A DNA stretch of 64,000 nt from Niallia sp. FSL W8-0635 (GTDB lineage: Bacteria; Bacillota; Bacilli; Bacillales; Cytobacillaceae), in assembly GCF_038007965.1 (NCBI RefSeq), contig NZ_JBBOYD010000001.1, positions 2,334,501 through 2,398,500 of the forward strand, read 5' to 3'. The position numbers and the translations under genes were made by a program. This document shows positions 16,620 to 25,602 of the stretch, in pieces. Within the stretch, counting starts at the first letter, position 1. Each line of letters opens with the position of its first letter. A model generated the notes under the pieces. It saw only the letters and a list, made by a program, of their open reading frames with translations. It was not told the DNA's origin and did not search any database.

Positions 16620-18779
16620 ATGATGATGAATCAGGCGCGCAGTATTTTAAAAGAATACTTTGGATATGACCATTTTAGAAAAGGACAGGAAGATATTATT
16701 CAGCATTTGTTAAATGGTGAAAATGTTGTAGGCATTATGCCAACTGGTGGAGGTAAATCGATTTGTTACCAAGTACCTGCAATGCTTTTCCCTGGTTTAA
16801 CAGTGGTAATTTCTCCACTGATTTCTTTAATGAAGGATCAGGTGGATGCATTAACCGAAGTTGGAATTCCTGCTACTTTTATCAATAGTACATTACATCA
16901 TGAAGAGGTACAGGAAAGAGTATATGATATAAAAAACGGACACTATAAATTGCTTTATATTGCACCAGAACGACTAGAAGCAGATTATTTTATGGATATA
17001 TTAAAGGAAGTCACCATCTCCTTTATTGCAGTAGATGAAGCGCATTGTATTTCCCAATGGGGACATGATTTTCGCCCAAGCTATGCGAAGATTGGCTATA
17101 TGATTAATAAATTATCGGAAACACCCCTTGTAGCAGCTTTGACAGCAACCGCAACCCCAAAAGTTCATGAGGATATATGTCATTTATTACATATTCCATG
17201 GGAAAATACTGTGAAGACAGGTTTTTCCCGTGAAAACTTATCCTTTTCAATTATAAAAGGGCAGGACAAAGGAAAATTTCTTGAATCCTTCCTAAAGAAA
17301 AACAAAGACGAATCAGGGATTATTTATGCGGCAACAAGACAAGAAGTCGAAAAGCTCTATGATCGTCTATCGAAGAAGGGATATTCTGTTTCAAAATATC
17401 ACGGGGGAATGAGTGATTTACAAAGAGAAGCGGAACAACAAGCATTTATTAAAGATGATGTATCGATTATGATTGCAACAAATGCTTTTGGCATGGGGAT
17501 TGATAAAAGTAATATTAGATATGTTATTCATTATCAGCTTCCTAAAAACATGGAAGGGTATTATCAAGAAGCGGGGAGAGCAGGGCGTGATGGATTACCA
17601 AGTAAGTGTATTTTATTGTATTCCGCACAGGATATTCGCATTCAGCGTTTTTTGATTGATCAGACCATTAATGATCCAGATAAACAAAAGCAAGATATTG
17701 ATAAATTACAATCCATGATTAATTTTTGTCATACGGAAGATTGTTTGCAAGAATATATTTTGCATTACTTTGGGGAAGAACATACGGAAAAATGTGGCCA
17801 ATGCTCCAACTGTACCGATGAGAGAAGCGTCATTAATGTAACAGTCGATGCTCAAAAGGTATTGTCATGCATGATTCGAATGGGTGAAAGATTCGGTAAA
17901 ACAATGATTGCACAGGTTTTAACTGGCTCGAAGAACAAGAAATTAATAGATTTCCATTTAGATCGTATAAAAACCTATGGTCTTATGAAAGAGCGATCAG
18001 CAAAAGAAATTAGTGACTTTATCGAATTTCTCATTTCCGAACAATATATCGATGTAAGTTCAGGGTCAATGCCAATATTAAAAGTGTCTAATAGAGGAAA
18101 AGAGGTTCTTTTAGGCAAAGAAACAGTTGAACGAAAAGAACAAGTAGTGACGGTCAAAGTATCTGAAAATAATGCTCTATTTGAGTATCTAAGAAGTATA
18201 CGTAAACAATTAGCAGAGGCAGAAAACGTTCCTCCTTTTGTAGTTTTTTCTGATCAAACTTTAAGAAGTATCTCCCTAACAATGCCTGTCACGCACGAGG
18301 AGTTTCGTGAAATAAAGGGAATTGGAGATCATAAACTACAAAAATATGGTGATATTATGATAGAGCATATCATAAAGTTCAAAACAAACCAGCATGAATT
18401 ATCTATAGGAGAAGATAGTAATACAGCAGAATTGGATACCAACAGAGAAAAACGAGTGAAAAAAAGTGTAGAAAATTCCCATTTACTAACGTTAGATTTA
18501 TGGAAAAGTGGATTAACCATTAAGGAAATTGCAAAAGAAAGAGAATTAAATGTGCAAACGGTAGAAAATCATCTCTTGCGTTGTGGGGAAGAAGAGTTGA
18601 TTGTTGATTGGTCTACATTTCTTAAGCCAGAAGAACAGGCGATGATTTCTGATGCTATTCAAAAGGTAGGCAGTGACAAACTAAAACCGATTAAAGAAGA
18701 ACTTCCAGATGAAATTAGTTATTTTATGATCAAAGTTGCTATAATGCTAGAAAAGCGTAAGCAGAAAATTTTACATTAA
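16620..18779 (+). CDS. recQ: ATP-dependent DNA helicase RecQ
   Basis: 3'-5' SF2 helicase of recombination and fork repair. 719 residues, longer than a minimal RecQ (about 600). In order: Q-motif region FRKGQ near residue 20, Walker A MPTGGGKS near 43, DEAH box (VDEAHCISQWGHDFRPSY), motif V-VI (NAFGMGIDKSNIR, YYQEAGRAGRDG), the RQC zinc cysteines (TEDCLQEYILHYF to CGQCSNC), an HRDC domain near 520-600 and a C-terminal HTH-type segment (LDLWKSGLTIKEIAKERELN) seen in Bacillus RecQ-type and YpbB proteins. The start ATG follows GGGGAGAATGTA; two further ATGs follow at once. Monocistronic with a strong terminator. Confidence 0.96.
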   Translation: MMMNQARSILKEYFGYDHFRKGQEDIIQHLLNGENVVGIMPTGGGKSICYQVPAMLFPGLTVVISPLISLMKDQVDALTEVGIPATFINSTLHHEEVQERVYDIKNGHYKLLYIAPERLEADYFMDILKEVTISFIAVDEAHCISQWGHDFRPSYAKIGYMINKLSETPLVAALTATATPKVHEDICHLLHIPWENTVKTGFSRENLSFSIIKGQDKGKFLESFLKKNKDESGIIYAATRQEVEKLYDRLSKKGYSVSKYHGGMSDLQREAEQQAFIKDDVSIMIATNAFGMGIDKSNIRYVIHYQLPKNMEGYYQEAGRAGRDGLPSKCILLYSAQDIRIQRFLIDQTINDPDKQKQDIDKLQSMINFCHTEDCLQEYILHYFGEEHTEKCGQCSNCTDERSVINVTVDAQKVLSCMIRMGERFGKTMIAQVLTGSKNKKLIDFHLDRIKTYGLMKERSAKEISDFIEFLISEQYIDVSSGSMPILKVSNRGKEVLLGKETVERKEQVVTVKVSENNALFEYLRSIRKQLAEAENVPPFVVFSDQTLRSISLTMPVTHEEFREIKGIGDHKLQKYGDIMIEHIIKFKTNQHELSIGEDSNTAELDTNREKRVKKSVENSHLLTLDLWKSGLTIKEIAKERELNVQTVENHLLRCGEEELIVDWSTFLKPEEQAMISDAIQKVGSDKLKPIKEELPDEISYFMIKVAIMLEKRKQKILH

Positions 18780-18781
18780 TA

Positions 18782-18824
18782 AAAAAAGTCAATGATGGAT
18801 TTGGTATCCTTCATTGACTTTTTT
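18782..18824. terminator. Bidirectional terminator between recQ and the AlaX gene
   Basis: Perfect 14-base stem AAAAAAGTCAATGA and complement with a 15-base loop that can pair further. It starts 3 bases after the recQ stop and ends 1 base before the stop of the convergent AlaX gene. Confidence 0.92.
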
Positions 18825-18825
18825 C

Positions 18826-20004
18826 TTATAAGCTGTTTTGTAAGGTTTCTTTTATTTTGCTCATACATGCTTGCAATTGTTGAATCGAAGGGAAAGTAGC
18901 TTGTGCCAGCAGTTCATTTCCGCCGCCTTTCCCTTCGAATTCTTGGATGATTTCCCGAAGCAGTTTTCCACAATGAAGGGAATAATCGCCATTATGCTGT
19001 AGGAGTATTTTTTTGTCTATTTCAGAGCTAAATAAAATGATATGGCTAGACTTTTGCAGTAGATATTTAGCTAGTGTAGACAAGTCTTTCATTGTTTTCT
19101 CTTCGAATGGAAGGAAGATAACTTTTTCGTTATGGTCTGCAAGGATTTGTTCAGCATGAAACGAAGTATTTTCTGCCTTCAAAATGTCTAATTCTCGATT
19201 CACCGCTTTTTTTTCTAATTCTAGCTTACTAACACGATCTTGGAGTTGTTGTTTATTCGTTTTGAAATGGTTGCTTAATTCATCTAGTATCAATTGGGAG
19301 GATTGATAGTCAGTGATTGCTCTCCAACCACTTAGGAAAAACACTCTTGTCTGTCCACGATGTTTTTCTGTCTTTATTAATTTTATACAGCTTAATTCAC
19401 CTGTTCTTTGTACATGGGTCCCAGCACAGGCAGAATAATCAATTCCATCAATTTCTACAATACGTATATCACCTGTTACTTTGGGGAGTTTTCTTAATGG
19501 AAATTTGCTAACTTCTTCATGGGTAGTAAAATATGTTTTGATTTCTAAATTATTCATAATATATGTATTACATTTATGCTCAATAGTATCTATTTGCTCT
19601 TTCGTTAATTCGCTTGTATCCACATCTATTGTTGTATAATCCTTCCCCAAATGAAAGCTCACTGTCGGAATATGATAAAGCTCATCTAGAACTGCTGATA
19701 AAAGATGTTGAGCTGTATGCTGCTGCATATGATCAAATCTCCTGTTCCAGTTTAGTTCACATTCAACATGCTTAGTTTCTGGTTTTTTTTCAACAAGGTG
19801 ATAAATTTGATTGTCTTTAATCTGTACATCTATTACATGAATTCCATCTATTGTACCAGTGTCTGAGGGCTGACCTCCTCCTTCTGGATAAAAGGCAGTT
19901 TCTTCTAAAATGACAAAAATTTGATTATCTCTTTCTATTATTTCTTCTATATTTGTTGACCATTTTGTTTCATATGGCGTTGCATAATACAATTTAGTAG
20001 ACAT
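18826..20004 (-). CDS. Alanyl-tRNA editing protein AlaX-L (with DHHA1 domain)
   Basis: Free-standing homologue of the AlaRS editing half, expected to hydrolyse Ser-tRNA(Ala) or Gly-tRNA(Ala). 392 residues. N-terminal part contains FYPEGGGQPSDTG; the zinc site is His96-x3-His100 (HTAQHLLS) with Cys193 and His197 (CAGTH). A coiled region (about 235-285) leads to a C-terminal DHHA1 domain with FEGKGGGNELLAQA. This domain order is the long AlaX-2/AlaX-L type. The ATG follows AAGGAGCCGCAA. Single minus-strand gene. The aminoacylation domain of AlaRS is absent, as expected. Confidence 0.92.
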   Translation of the reverse strand: MSTKLYYATPYETKWSTNIEEIIERDNQIFVILEETAFYPEGGGQPSDTGTIDGIHVIDVQIKDNQIYHLVEKKPETKHVECELNWNRRFDHMQQHTAQHLLSAVLDELYHIPTVSFHLGKDYTTIDVDTSELTKEQIDTIEHKCNTYIMNNLEIKTYFTTHEEVSKFPLRKLPKVTGDIRIVEIDGIDYSACAGTHVQRTGELSCIKLIKTEKHRGQTRVFFLSGWRAITDYQSSQLILDELSNHFKTNKQQLQDRVSKLELEKKAVNRELDILKAENTSFHAEQILADHNEKVIFLPFEEKTMKDLSTLAKYLLQKSSHIILFSSEIDKKILLQHNGDYSLHCGKLLREIIQEFEGKGGGNELLAQATFPSIQQLQACMSKIKETLQNSL

Positions 20005-20410
20005 TTGCGGCTCCTTTATTAATGTTTTCCCTCATTTTATCACAGTTAGTAGCTCTGAAAACAGAGTTATTAGGCATGTGGGGGGGAGTTTGGCATTAAA
20101 GGATAGCTGATTGGCTGATATATTGAAATTTTGGCTGAAAAGATTTGGCATTTGGCTGATATATCGAAAGTTTGGCTGAAAAGTTGTGCAATTTGGCTGA
20201 TATATTGAAAATTCGGCTGATATACTTGAATGTTCAGCTCATTCAATAAATTTTTGAATGAAATTTTTACTAATGTGTATTAGACCATTAGTTTTTAAGG
20301 GAAATGATTGATATTAATGCTGTATTCGTACTGTTAAAACGAGAAAAAACCTTTCGAACACATAATTATTGGATGTACTGGCAATAATAAATAAAAAAGG
20401 GGGCGCTCAT
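20005..20410. other. Spacer containing a tandem repeat
   Basis: About 400 bases between the AlaX gene and the YdjO-like gene. It holds the AlaX promoter on the minus strand, the repeat at 20111-20232 and the upstream region of the YdjO-like gene. No gene is visible. Confidence 0.4.
20111..20232 (+). repeat. Tandem repeat, six half-units of about 20.5 bases
   Basis: TTGGCTGA recurs at 20111, 20131, 20152 and 20172, 20193, and as TCGGCTGA at 20213, giving three 41-base units each made of two 20/21-base halves. Odd halves continue TATAT(T/C)GAAA, even halves AAAG. The pattern is direct, not inverted. Confidence 0.85.
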
Positions 20411-20596
20411 ATGTTTTTTAATCGTAAAGGTGCGGAAGAAAAACCAGAAGAGATATTATTGAGCATGGAAGTATATGCATGCAATTCATGCAATGGCTGG
20501 ATGAGAAAGGATTTTGCAACAGAGGATCTTCTTTGTCCATTATGTGGAGATCAAACATCGGTCGAAATGAGAGAGCTTCCGCAAATTAGTAATTAA
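20411..20596 (+). CDS. YdjO-like cold-inducible small zinc-ribbon protein
   Basis: 61 residues. The start at 20411 follows AAGGGGGCGCTCAT; a longer frame from 20369 has no ribosome binding site. Two cysteine pairs form a probable zinc ribbon: CNSCNGWMRKDF and CPLCGD. The CxxCxGWMR...CPLC pattern is that of B. subtilis YdjO, described as cold-inducible. Molecular function is unknown. A hairpin terminator follows 20 bases after the stop. Confidence 0.75.
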   Translation: MFFNRKGAEEKPEEILLSMEVYACNSCNGWMRKDFATEDLLCPLCGDQTSVEMRELPQISN

Positions 20597-20614
20597 TCTT
20601 TAAATAGTTTTACC

Positions 20615-20658
20615 CTAACAATCAGTGTGGACGAATAATATCCCACTGATTGGGTTTT
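20615..20658 (+). terminator. Terminator of the YdjO-like gene
   Basis: Stem CAATCAGTGTGG with CCACTGATTG (one bulged base) and an AT-rich loop, followed by GGTTTTATTTT. Confidence 0.75.
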
Positions 20659-20943
20659 ATTTTCAAGTACAAAGAACACACACATCCTCGTCGAAAAACT
20701 TACCTAAACATATCCTTCTTTCATTTACCGCTCTTATCCATCTCTATTTCTATCAACAGTTTTCTCATTTCCTTCTTATATGTTAGGTGGTCATTGTGGC
20801 TAATTTGTGAATGAATTGTCGAAAAGTACTTTCTTATCTGTATTATTTGATTTACAATCAAATAGAATACCATCCTACTAATGTGTTCCTTTTCTAGGAC
20901 TTCTGGGGTGTATTATTTTTAGGAAAGATTAGGAGGATTTTTG
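20659..20943. other. Upstream region of the histidine kinase gene
   Basis: About 285 bases with no gene. It should contain the kinase promoter; no clear sigma-A hexamers or sporulation-sigma elements were identified with confidence. Confidence 0.3.
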
Positions 20944-23091
20944 TTGTATAACTCCATTTTGATTTTTATTAGTATCCTAATTGTATATATGGCATGCTAT
21001 TCATCCTTTGATTTATTTCAATTGGTAAAAAACGGGGAGAAAAATAGTAGGTTTTTATTTTTAGCAAGTACATTTACGATGGGATTTGGATTTTGGATTT
21101 TAAGCTTTATTGATATGATGATTACAAATGTTTATGCTACCGCAAACTACAATATCCCTATTACTATCTTATCGATGGTAGTTGGTATTTGTTTTAGTGG
21201 AATGGCATTTTATGCGTTATTAGATAAGGAAAAGAAGAAAAGAAGAATCTACGTATCAGCATTCTTTTTCTGTTTATCTTTATTATCTGTGTCCATCATT
21301 GGCTTTTATTCCATTGGCAGCAAAGTATATTATCAAATTCCGCAATTATTAGTAAGTTTTATTTTATTGTTTATTGGCTTTTTCATTTCCATTTGGCTTT
21401 CTTTTTACCCTGTTAAGATTCCAACATCTTTAAAAAAATGGGTACGAGCCTTATGCAGTTTACTGATGACTTGCGTTTGTTTGGTCAGCCACTTTATTTT
21501 ATTGTCCAATATTAGTTCCCCGGTAATTACGGTGGCAAGAGATTCCTATGAAAGTAGCTTTATTATTTACATTGCATTATTTGTATCGTTGCTAGTATTA
21601 GGTGGATTAATTGGAACAAGTACTTTAATTGGGGAACGAACGGATGTAGGAGCGGTTAATGTAAGAGATATGCAGCATGCACTGGATGAATCTGCAATCG
21701 TCGCTTTTACAGATAATAATGGCATTATTACATATGTAAACGATAAATTTATAGAAGTATCGAAATATAGCCGTGAAGAATTACTTGGACAAAATCACCG
21801 GATCCTTAATTCGGGACATCATTCCCCTGAGTTTTTCCGTGAATTATGGAAGACAATTAAGAACGGGCAAATCTGGAAAGGGGAAATCCTTAATAAAGCG
21901 AAGGATGGTACTCTTTACTGGGTGGATACAGTTATTGTCCCTTTTTTAAATAAAGAGGGAGCTCCTTATCAATATGTTGCTATTAGACGTGACATAACGG
22001 AGCAAAAGATGGTACAGCATCAATTAGAAGAGTCTGTTCGTGAGGTTAGTGATATTACATATGCGTTAGAACAATCAAGTATTATCGCTTTTACGGATAA
22101 AAGGGGAATCATTACAAAGGTTAATTCAAAATTCTGTGAGATATCTGGCTATAGCCGCCAAGAATTGATCGGGAATACACACCGAATTGTTAATTCAGGC
22201 TATCATTCTAAAGAGTTTTTCCGAAATGTTTGGCAAACGATAGGAAAAGGGCAGATTTGGAAAGGGGAAATCCGCAATAAAAGGAAAGATGGCACCTATT
22301 ATTGGGTAGATACAACCATCGTACCCTTTTTAGATAAAAATAATAAACCGTATCAATATTTAGCGATTAGAAATGATATTACGGAAAAGAAAAGAACAGA
22401 AGAAGTACTACATCGACAAGATAAATTGGCAGCTGTTGGTCAATTAGCAGCAGGTGTTGCCCATGAAATTCGTAATCCGCTAACTTCTATTAAAGGATAT
22501 GCAGAGTTTTTAAGCATGGATGAAACGGAAAAAGACAGGCAGGAATACTTTGATATCATATTAGACGAAATCGAAAGAGTAAACTCGATAGTGGAAGAAT
22601 TTATGGTTCTTTCTAAGCCGACTGTATCTGTATTAGAAAAGAGACCATTACTCCCAATCATTGATAATGTTGCATCTATTTTAGATTATCAGCTACGGAA
22701 AAATAAAATCCAATTGCATCGCAACTATGAAGAACATAATCTTCTTGTAGAATGTGATGAGAATAAATTAAAACAAGTTTTTTTAAATTTTATTAAAAAC
22801 GCAGTAGAAGCCATGCCGAACGGTGGTTCTATTGATGTTACGGTAAAAAGAGAAAAGGATAACATTAATATTGTAATCAAAGATACTGGAATAGGGATGG
22901 AGAAAGAGCAATTAAAGAAATTAGGAGAACCATTTTTCACAACTAAAAAGGACGGAAATGGATTAGGTTTAATGGTAAGCTTTAAAATCATCGAAAATCT
23001 AAACGGAAAAGTATATATAGACAGTGAACTAAATAAAGGAACAAGTTTTTATATAACATTACCAGCAGTTGATGAAGAAAAAAAGGGTTAA
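20944..23091 (+). CDS. Membrane PAS-PAS sensor histidine kinase (sporulation Kin-like)
   Basis: 715 residues from TTG 20944 (AGGAGG ends 7 bases before; TTG 20941 is only 4 bases away). Residues 1-235: seven or so membrane segments resembling an MHYT sensor, but the motif site reads GFGFWILSFIDM instead of GxGxWxMHYxGM. Two near-identical PAS domains follow (about 244-355 and 370-480), each with KDG.YWVDT..VPF. Then a HisKA domain with His507 in HEIRNPLTSIKGY and an HATPase domain (FLNFIKNAVEAMPNGG, GIGMEKEQ, GNGLGLMVS). This layout recalls the kinases that feed the Spo0 phosphorelay. No response regulator is adjacent, which also fits an orphan phosphorelay kinase. Confidence 0.88.
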   Translation: MYNSILIFISILIVYMACYSSFDLFQLVKNGEKNSRFLFLASTFTMGFGFWILSFIDMMITNVYATANYNIPITILSMVVGICFSGMAFYALLDKEKKKRRIYVSAFFFCLSLLSVSIIGFYSIGSKVYYQIPQLLVSFILLFIGFFISIWLSFYPVKIPTSLKKWVRALCSLLMTCVCLVSHFILLSNISSPVITVARDSYESSFIIYIALFVSLLVLGGLIGTSTLIGERTDVGAVNVRDMQHALDESAIVAFTDNNGIITYVNDKFIEVSKYSREELLGQNHRILNSGHHSPEFFRELWKTIKNGQIWKGEILNKAKDGTLYWVDTVIVPFLNKEGAPYQYVAIRRDITEQKMVQHQLEESVREVSDITYALEQSSIIAFTDKRGIITKVNSKFCEISGYSRQELIGNTHRIVNSGYHSKEFFRNVWQTIGKGQIWKGEIRNKRKDGTYYWVDTTIVPFLDKNNKPYQYLAIRNDITEKKRTEEVLHRQDKLAAVGQLAAGVAHEIRNPLTSIKGYAEFLSMDETEKDRQEYFDIILDEIERVNSIVEEFMVLSKPTVSVLEKRPLLPIIDNVASILDYQLRKNKIQLHRNYEEHNLLVECDENKLKQVFLNFIKNAVEAMPNGGSIDVTVKREKDNINIVIKDTGIGMEKEQLKKLGEPFFTTKKDGNGLGLMVSFKIIENLNGKVYIDSELNKGTSFYITLPAVDEEKKG

Positions 23092-23289
23092 AAAAGCATT
23101 AGTAAATTACGATTTCTTTAAATAAATACAGGTTGTTGTTGTATGATTATTCTGACGATTCGTATTCTGTTTGTTAATGGATTGTCATATAAGTAATCGA
23201 ATTAACAACTCCCTGTTCTTTTTTTTGCGATTTTTCATGGTAAGATTATACCTGTTAGCTCAACTGGAGCTATTCGAGGAGGTATAAAA

Positions 23290-24063
23290 ATGAAAAAAAT
23301 CTTTTCTATTATAACTTGTGCATCATTACTTACAACAGCTGCTCCGTTTGTAGGTGCGGAAGAAGTCAAAGTAGAAAAAGGAGATACCCTTTGGTCCATT
23401 TCACAGAAGAAAAATGTTAGTGTGAACGAATTGAAAAAATGGAATAACTTAGAAAGTGATCTCATCAAAGTAAATGATACACTAATACTTCAAAAAGTGA
23501 AGAATTATAAAGTTAAAGCAGGAGATAATCTTTGGAAGATTTCTCAAAAATATAATACAACAGTTGAACAAATAAAGAGCTGGAATAAACTTAAAAGCGA
23601 TACAATACATAAAGGTGACGTATTGATTGTTTCAAAAAGTAAAGTTTCAAAGGAAAGTCAAAGTAAAACTGCTACAGCAACCGTCCAAAATACAGTAAAA
23701 GCAGAAAAAACTGTAAAAGCGGCAAATACAGTTAAGACCGAAACGACTAAAAAGACAAACTCAGAAACAAGCTCAAAGGAAATTACTGTAACAGCAACTG
23801 CTTATACGGCTGATTGTAAAGGGTGTTCTGGTATTACGGCAACAGGGATTAATTTAAAGGATAACCCGAATAAAAAGGTTATTTCTGTTGATCCGAATGT
23901 AATCCCTCTTGGTTCAACAGTATATGTTGAAGGATATGGTACAGCAATTGCTGGAGACACTGGTGGAGCGATTAAAGGGAATAAAATTGATATACATGTG
24001 GCAACGACTTCTGAAGCATTAAACTGGGGAAGAAAACAAGTATCTGTCAAAATTCTTGACTAA
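23290..24063 (+). CDS. LysM-LysM-3D domain cell-wall protein (YocH-like)
   Basis: 257 residues. Signal peptide to about residue 23 (ends VGAEE). Two LysM peptidoglycan-binding repeats begin VKVEKGDTLWSISQ and YKVKAGDNLWKISQ. A Ser/Thr/Lys-rich linker follows (about 115-165), then a C-terminal 3D domain: VTATAYTADCKGCSG, PNVIPLGSTVYV and the aspartates of AGDTGGAIKGNKIDIH, which form the catalytic-type site of the lytic transglycosylase-like 3D fold. This is the architecture of B. subtilis YocH, a secreted muralytic enzyme. The ATG follows CGAGGAGGTATAAAA. I looked for a WalR site upstream and did not find a convincing one. Confidence 0.92.
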   Translation: MKKIFSIITCASLLTTAAPFVGAEEVKVEKGDTLWSISQKKNVSVNELKKWNNLESDLIKVNDTLILQKVKNYKVKAGDNLWKISQKYNTTVEQIKSWNKLKSDTIHKGDVLIVSKSKVSKESQSKTATATVQNTVKAEKTVKAANTVKTETTKKTNSETSSKEITVTATAYTADCKGCSGITATGINLKDNPNKKVISVDPNVIPLGSTVYVEGYGTAIAGDTGGAIKGNKIDIHVATTSEALNWGRKQVSVKILD

Positions 24064-24067
24064 ATAA

Positions 24068-24136
24068 AAAAAGGATTGTCTGTAAGGATTTAGCCTCCTA
24101 ACGAAAGGAGGTTCATCCTTAAGGACAGTCCTTTTT
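24068..24136 (+). terminator. Long terminator after the LysM-3D gene
   Basis: Outer stem AAAAAGGATTGTC with GACAGTCCTTTTT, a second stem GTAAGGAT / ATCCTTAA and an inner stem CCTCC / GGAGG, ending in a T run. It could serve both the LysM-3D gene and the convergent coiled-coil gene. Confidence 0.88.
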
Positions 24137-24152
24137 CCTATTGAAAATCTCT

Positions 24153-24896
24153 TTATTTATTAATTGTTTCATCCTTTTCTGATTGTAGAAAGAATCGATG
24201 AATTGGCTGTGCAATACTTTTAACATTATTTTCTATTTTTTCAGCTAGATAATGAACTCTTTCAAAGAGAATTTCCTTCATATGTTCTATTTGTCGGCTC
24301 AATTTATTAACATTACCATTCGTTTCTTCCATGCTTTCAAGGATCGTTTGGTGGAATACTTCTTGGAGATCAAGTTTTTCTGAAATGTTATGATAGCTAG
24401 TTTCTGTTGTGTCAAATTTCGTTTTCATTTCAGCAGCAAGGTGATTAAATTCATCCATTTTCTGTGAGATTAAGGAAATGTCCTGTTCCTGAAACGATAA
24501 TTGATCAAATAGCGCTGTATGTCGAAGAGATTCTTCTTTCATTATTTCCTTTTGCTCTTTTGAAAGTAAGAAAAGGGAATTCAGCTGTTCTTCTATTTTT
24601 GACGTTTCCTGATCTAATGCAGCAAGCCTTGTTAATAATTCTTTTGTCACCGAATCGTTAAGCTCCATTTTGGAACTAATGGCATTGATTTGCCTAAAAT
24701 GCTCTTCCTGTTTCTCGAAGGAATCTTCCTGGAATTTCGTTACCAAAGTGGATAAATTTTCACTTTGACGTTGTTGATTTAGTAAATAATCTTGTAAATA
24801 ATTATGTTGAAAGCGTGATTGGTTATTCAATGATTCTGCAGGAAGCTTTGGAAGATAAACCTTAGAGGAAGGTTCCGTATGATCGTTTGTAGGCAT
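24153..24896 (-). CDS. Coiled-coil protein of unknown function
   Basis: 247 residues from the ATG at 24896, chosen because AAAGGAGGAGTAAA precedes it; the longer frame from 25007 has no such site and a spurious-looking N-terminus. Residues 1-35 are polar, Pro-containing (SSKVYLPKLPAESL). From about 40 to 235 the protein is almost continuous heptad-like helix rich in Glu, Gln, Leu and Lys (LLTRLAALDQETSKIEEQLN, LSRQIEHMKEILFERVHYLA). There is no membrane segment and no cysteine-based site. I do not recognise a family. It is followed (150 bases upstream on its own strand) by a small HTH gene, but the two have separate ribosome binding sites and a gap. Confidence 0.7.
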   Translation of the reverse strand: MPTNDHTEPSSKVYLPKLPAESLNNQSRFQHNYLQDYLLNQQRQSENLSTLVTKFQEDSFEKQEEHFRQINAISSKMELNDSVTKELLTRLAALDQETSKIEEQLNSLFLLSKEQKEIMKEESLRHTALFDQLSFQEQDISLISQKMDEFNHLAAEMKTKFDTTETSYHNISEKLDLQEVFHQTILESMEETNGNVNKLSRQIEHMKEILFERVHYLAEKIENNVKSIAQPIHRFFLQSEKDETINK

Positions 24897-25046
24897 TTTA
24901 CTCCTCCTTTCATCCTTCTTTATCCTATTTAGACGAAAGAGAAAGGGTGCAGAGTGAAATGATTTTGAAATAGAAGAAAATAGAAAATATCTACATCGAA
25001 CAAACAACTTGGGTCTGTAAGTACTTTCTATTTTCTTCTACTATGA

Positions 25047-25283
25047 TTACATAAAAGGAGGAATTCCTTTACTTATTTCTGCTAATATTGATGTAATCGA
25101 GGCGATATCTTGATCGTCAATATTAAAGGTTTGCCTAATCTTATTTTCTAAATCTTTACTAACTCTTCGTTTTCCGACTTCCACCAAGGCAATTAATGCA
25201 AAGCTACAATTCAAAACACGGGCAAAGTCTCTTTGTGTCATTTCATAATTTTTTCTAATAAATTTTATGATTTCTTTATTCAT
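25047..25283 (-). CDS. Small HTH (Xre/Cro-type) DNA-binding protein
   Basis: 78 residues, ATG at 25283 after GAGGTGGACT (a frame from 25295 is four codons longer with no site). Residues 5-60 fit a lambda-repressor-like HTH: MTQRDFARVLNCSFALIALVEVG with the typical TQ..A..LN.S...I...E.GKR pattern, then LENKIRQTFNIDDQDIASI. It has no extra sensor domain. It lies upstream of the coiled-coil gene on the same strand and divergent from the purine catabolic cluster; a regulatory role for either is possible but unsupported. I would not call it PucR, which is a larger, different protein. Confidence 0.72.
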   Translation of the reverse strand: MNKEIIKFIRKNYEMTQRDFARVLNCSFALIALVEVGKRRVSKDLENKIRQTFNIDDQDIASITSILAEISKGIPPFM

Positions 25284-25602
25284 AGTCCACCTCATTTAAT
25301 TAAATATAAGCATAAATAAGAAAGACGAAAAGAAGAATGCAAGATACGTGCATTATAGATGATATTAAGGAAAATGTAAATATATTAAGCTAGTAATATG
25401 AATTGTTTCTATACATTTGAGGAGGATTACAATAAAAAAATAATAATTTAGAAAATTTGTTTAAATTAACTAAATTGCTTTGCATTTATTATATAATGAA
25501 TCCAATGACATATAAAAATAGACCAATTAATATGATGTAATAACATGAAATGTGATAAAAAGTAACAATGGAGGAAAAAAATAAATTATTGGAGGAATGT
25601 TG
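25284..25602. other. Divergent region between the HTH gene and the purine catabolic cluster
   Basis: About 320 very AT-rich bases. It must contain the promoter of the puc cluster. A strong GAGGAGG at 25421-25427 is followed at 6 bases by ATAAAAAAATAATAA, i.e. a ribosome binding site without a usable start codon. No clear PucR or PurR site was found here. Confidence 0.4.

Noticed and set aside
20111..20232. CRISPR array
   Set aside because: The repeated unit is contiguous, without unique spacers of constant length, and there are no cas genes.
23092..23289. WalR site before the YocH-like gene
   Set aside because: TGTTAA half-sites occur but not two with the 5-base spacing.
25284..25602. PucR or PurR operator before the puc cluster
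   Set aside because: No site matching either consensus was seen in the spacer.
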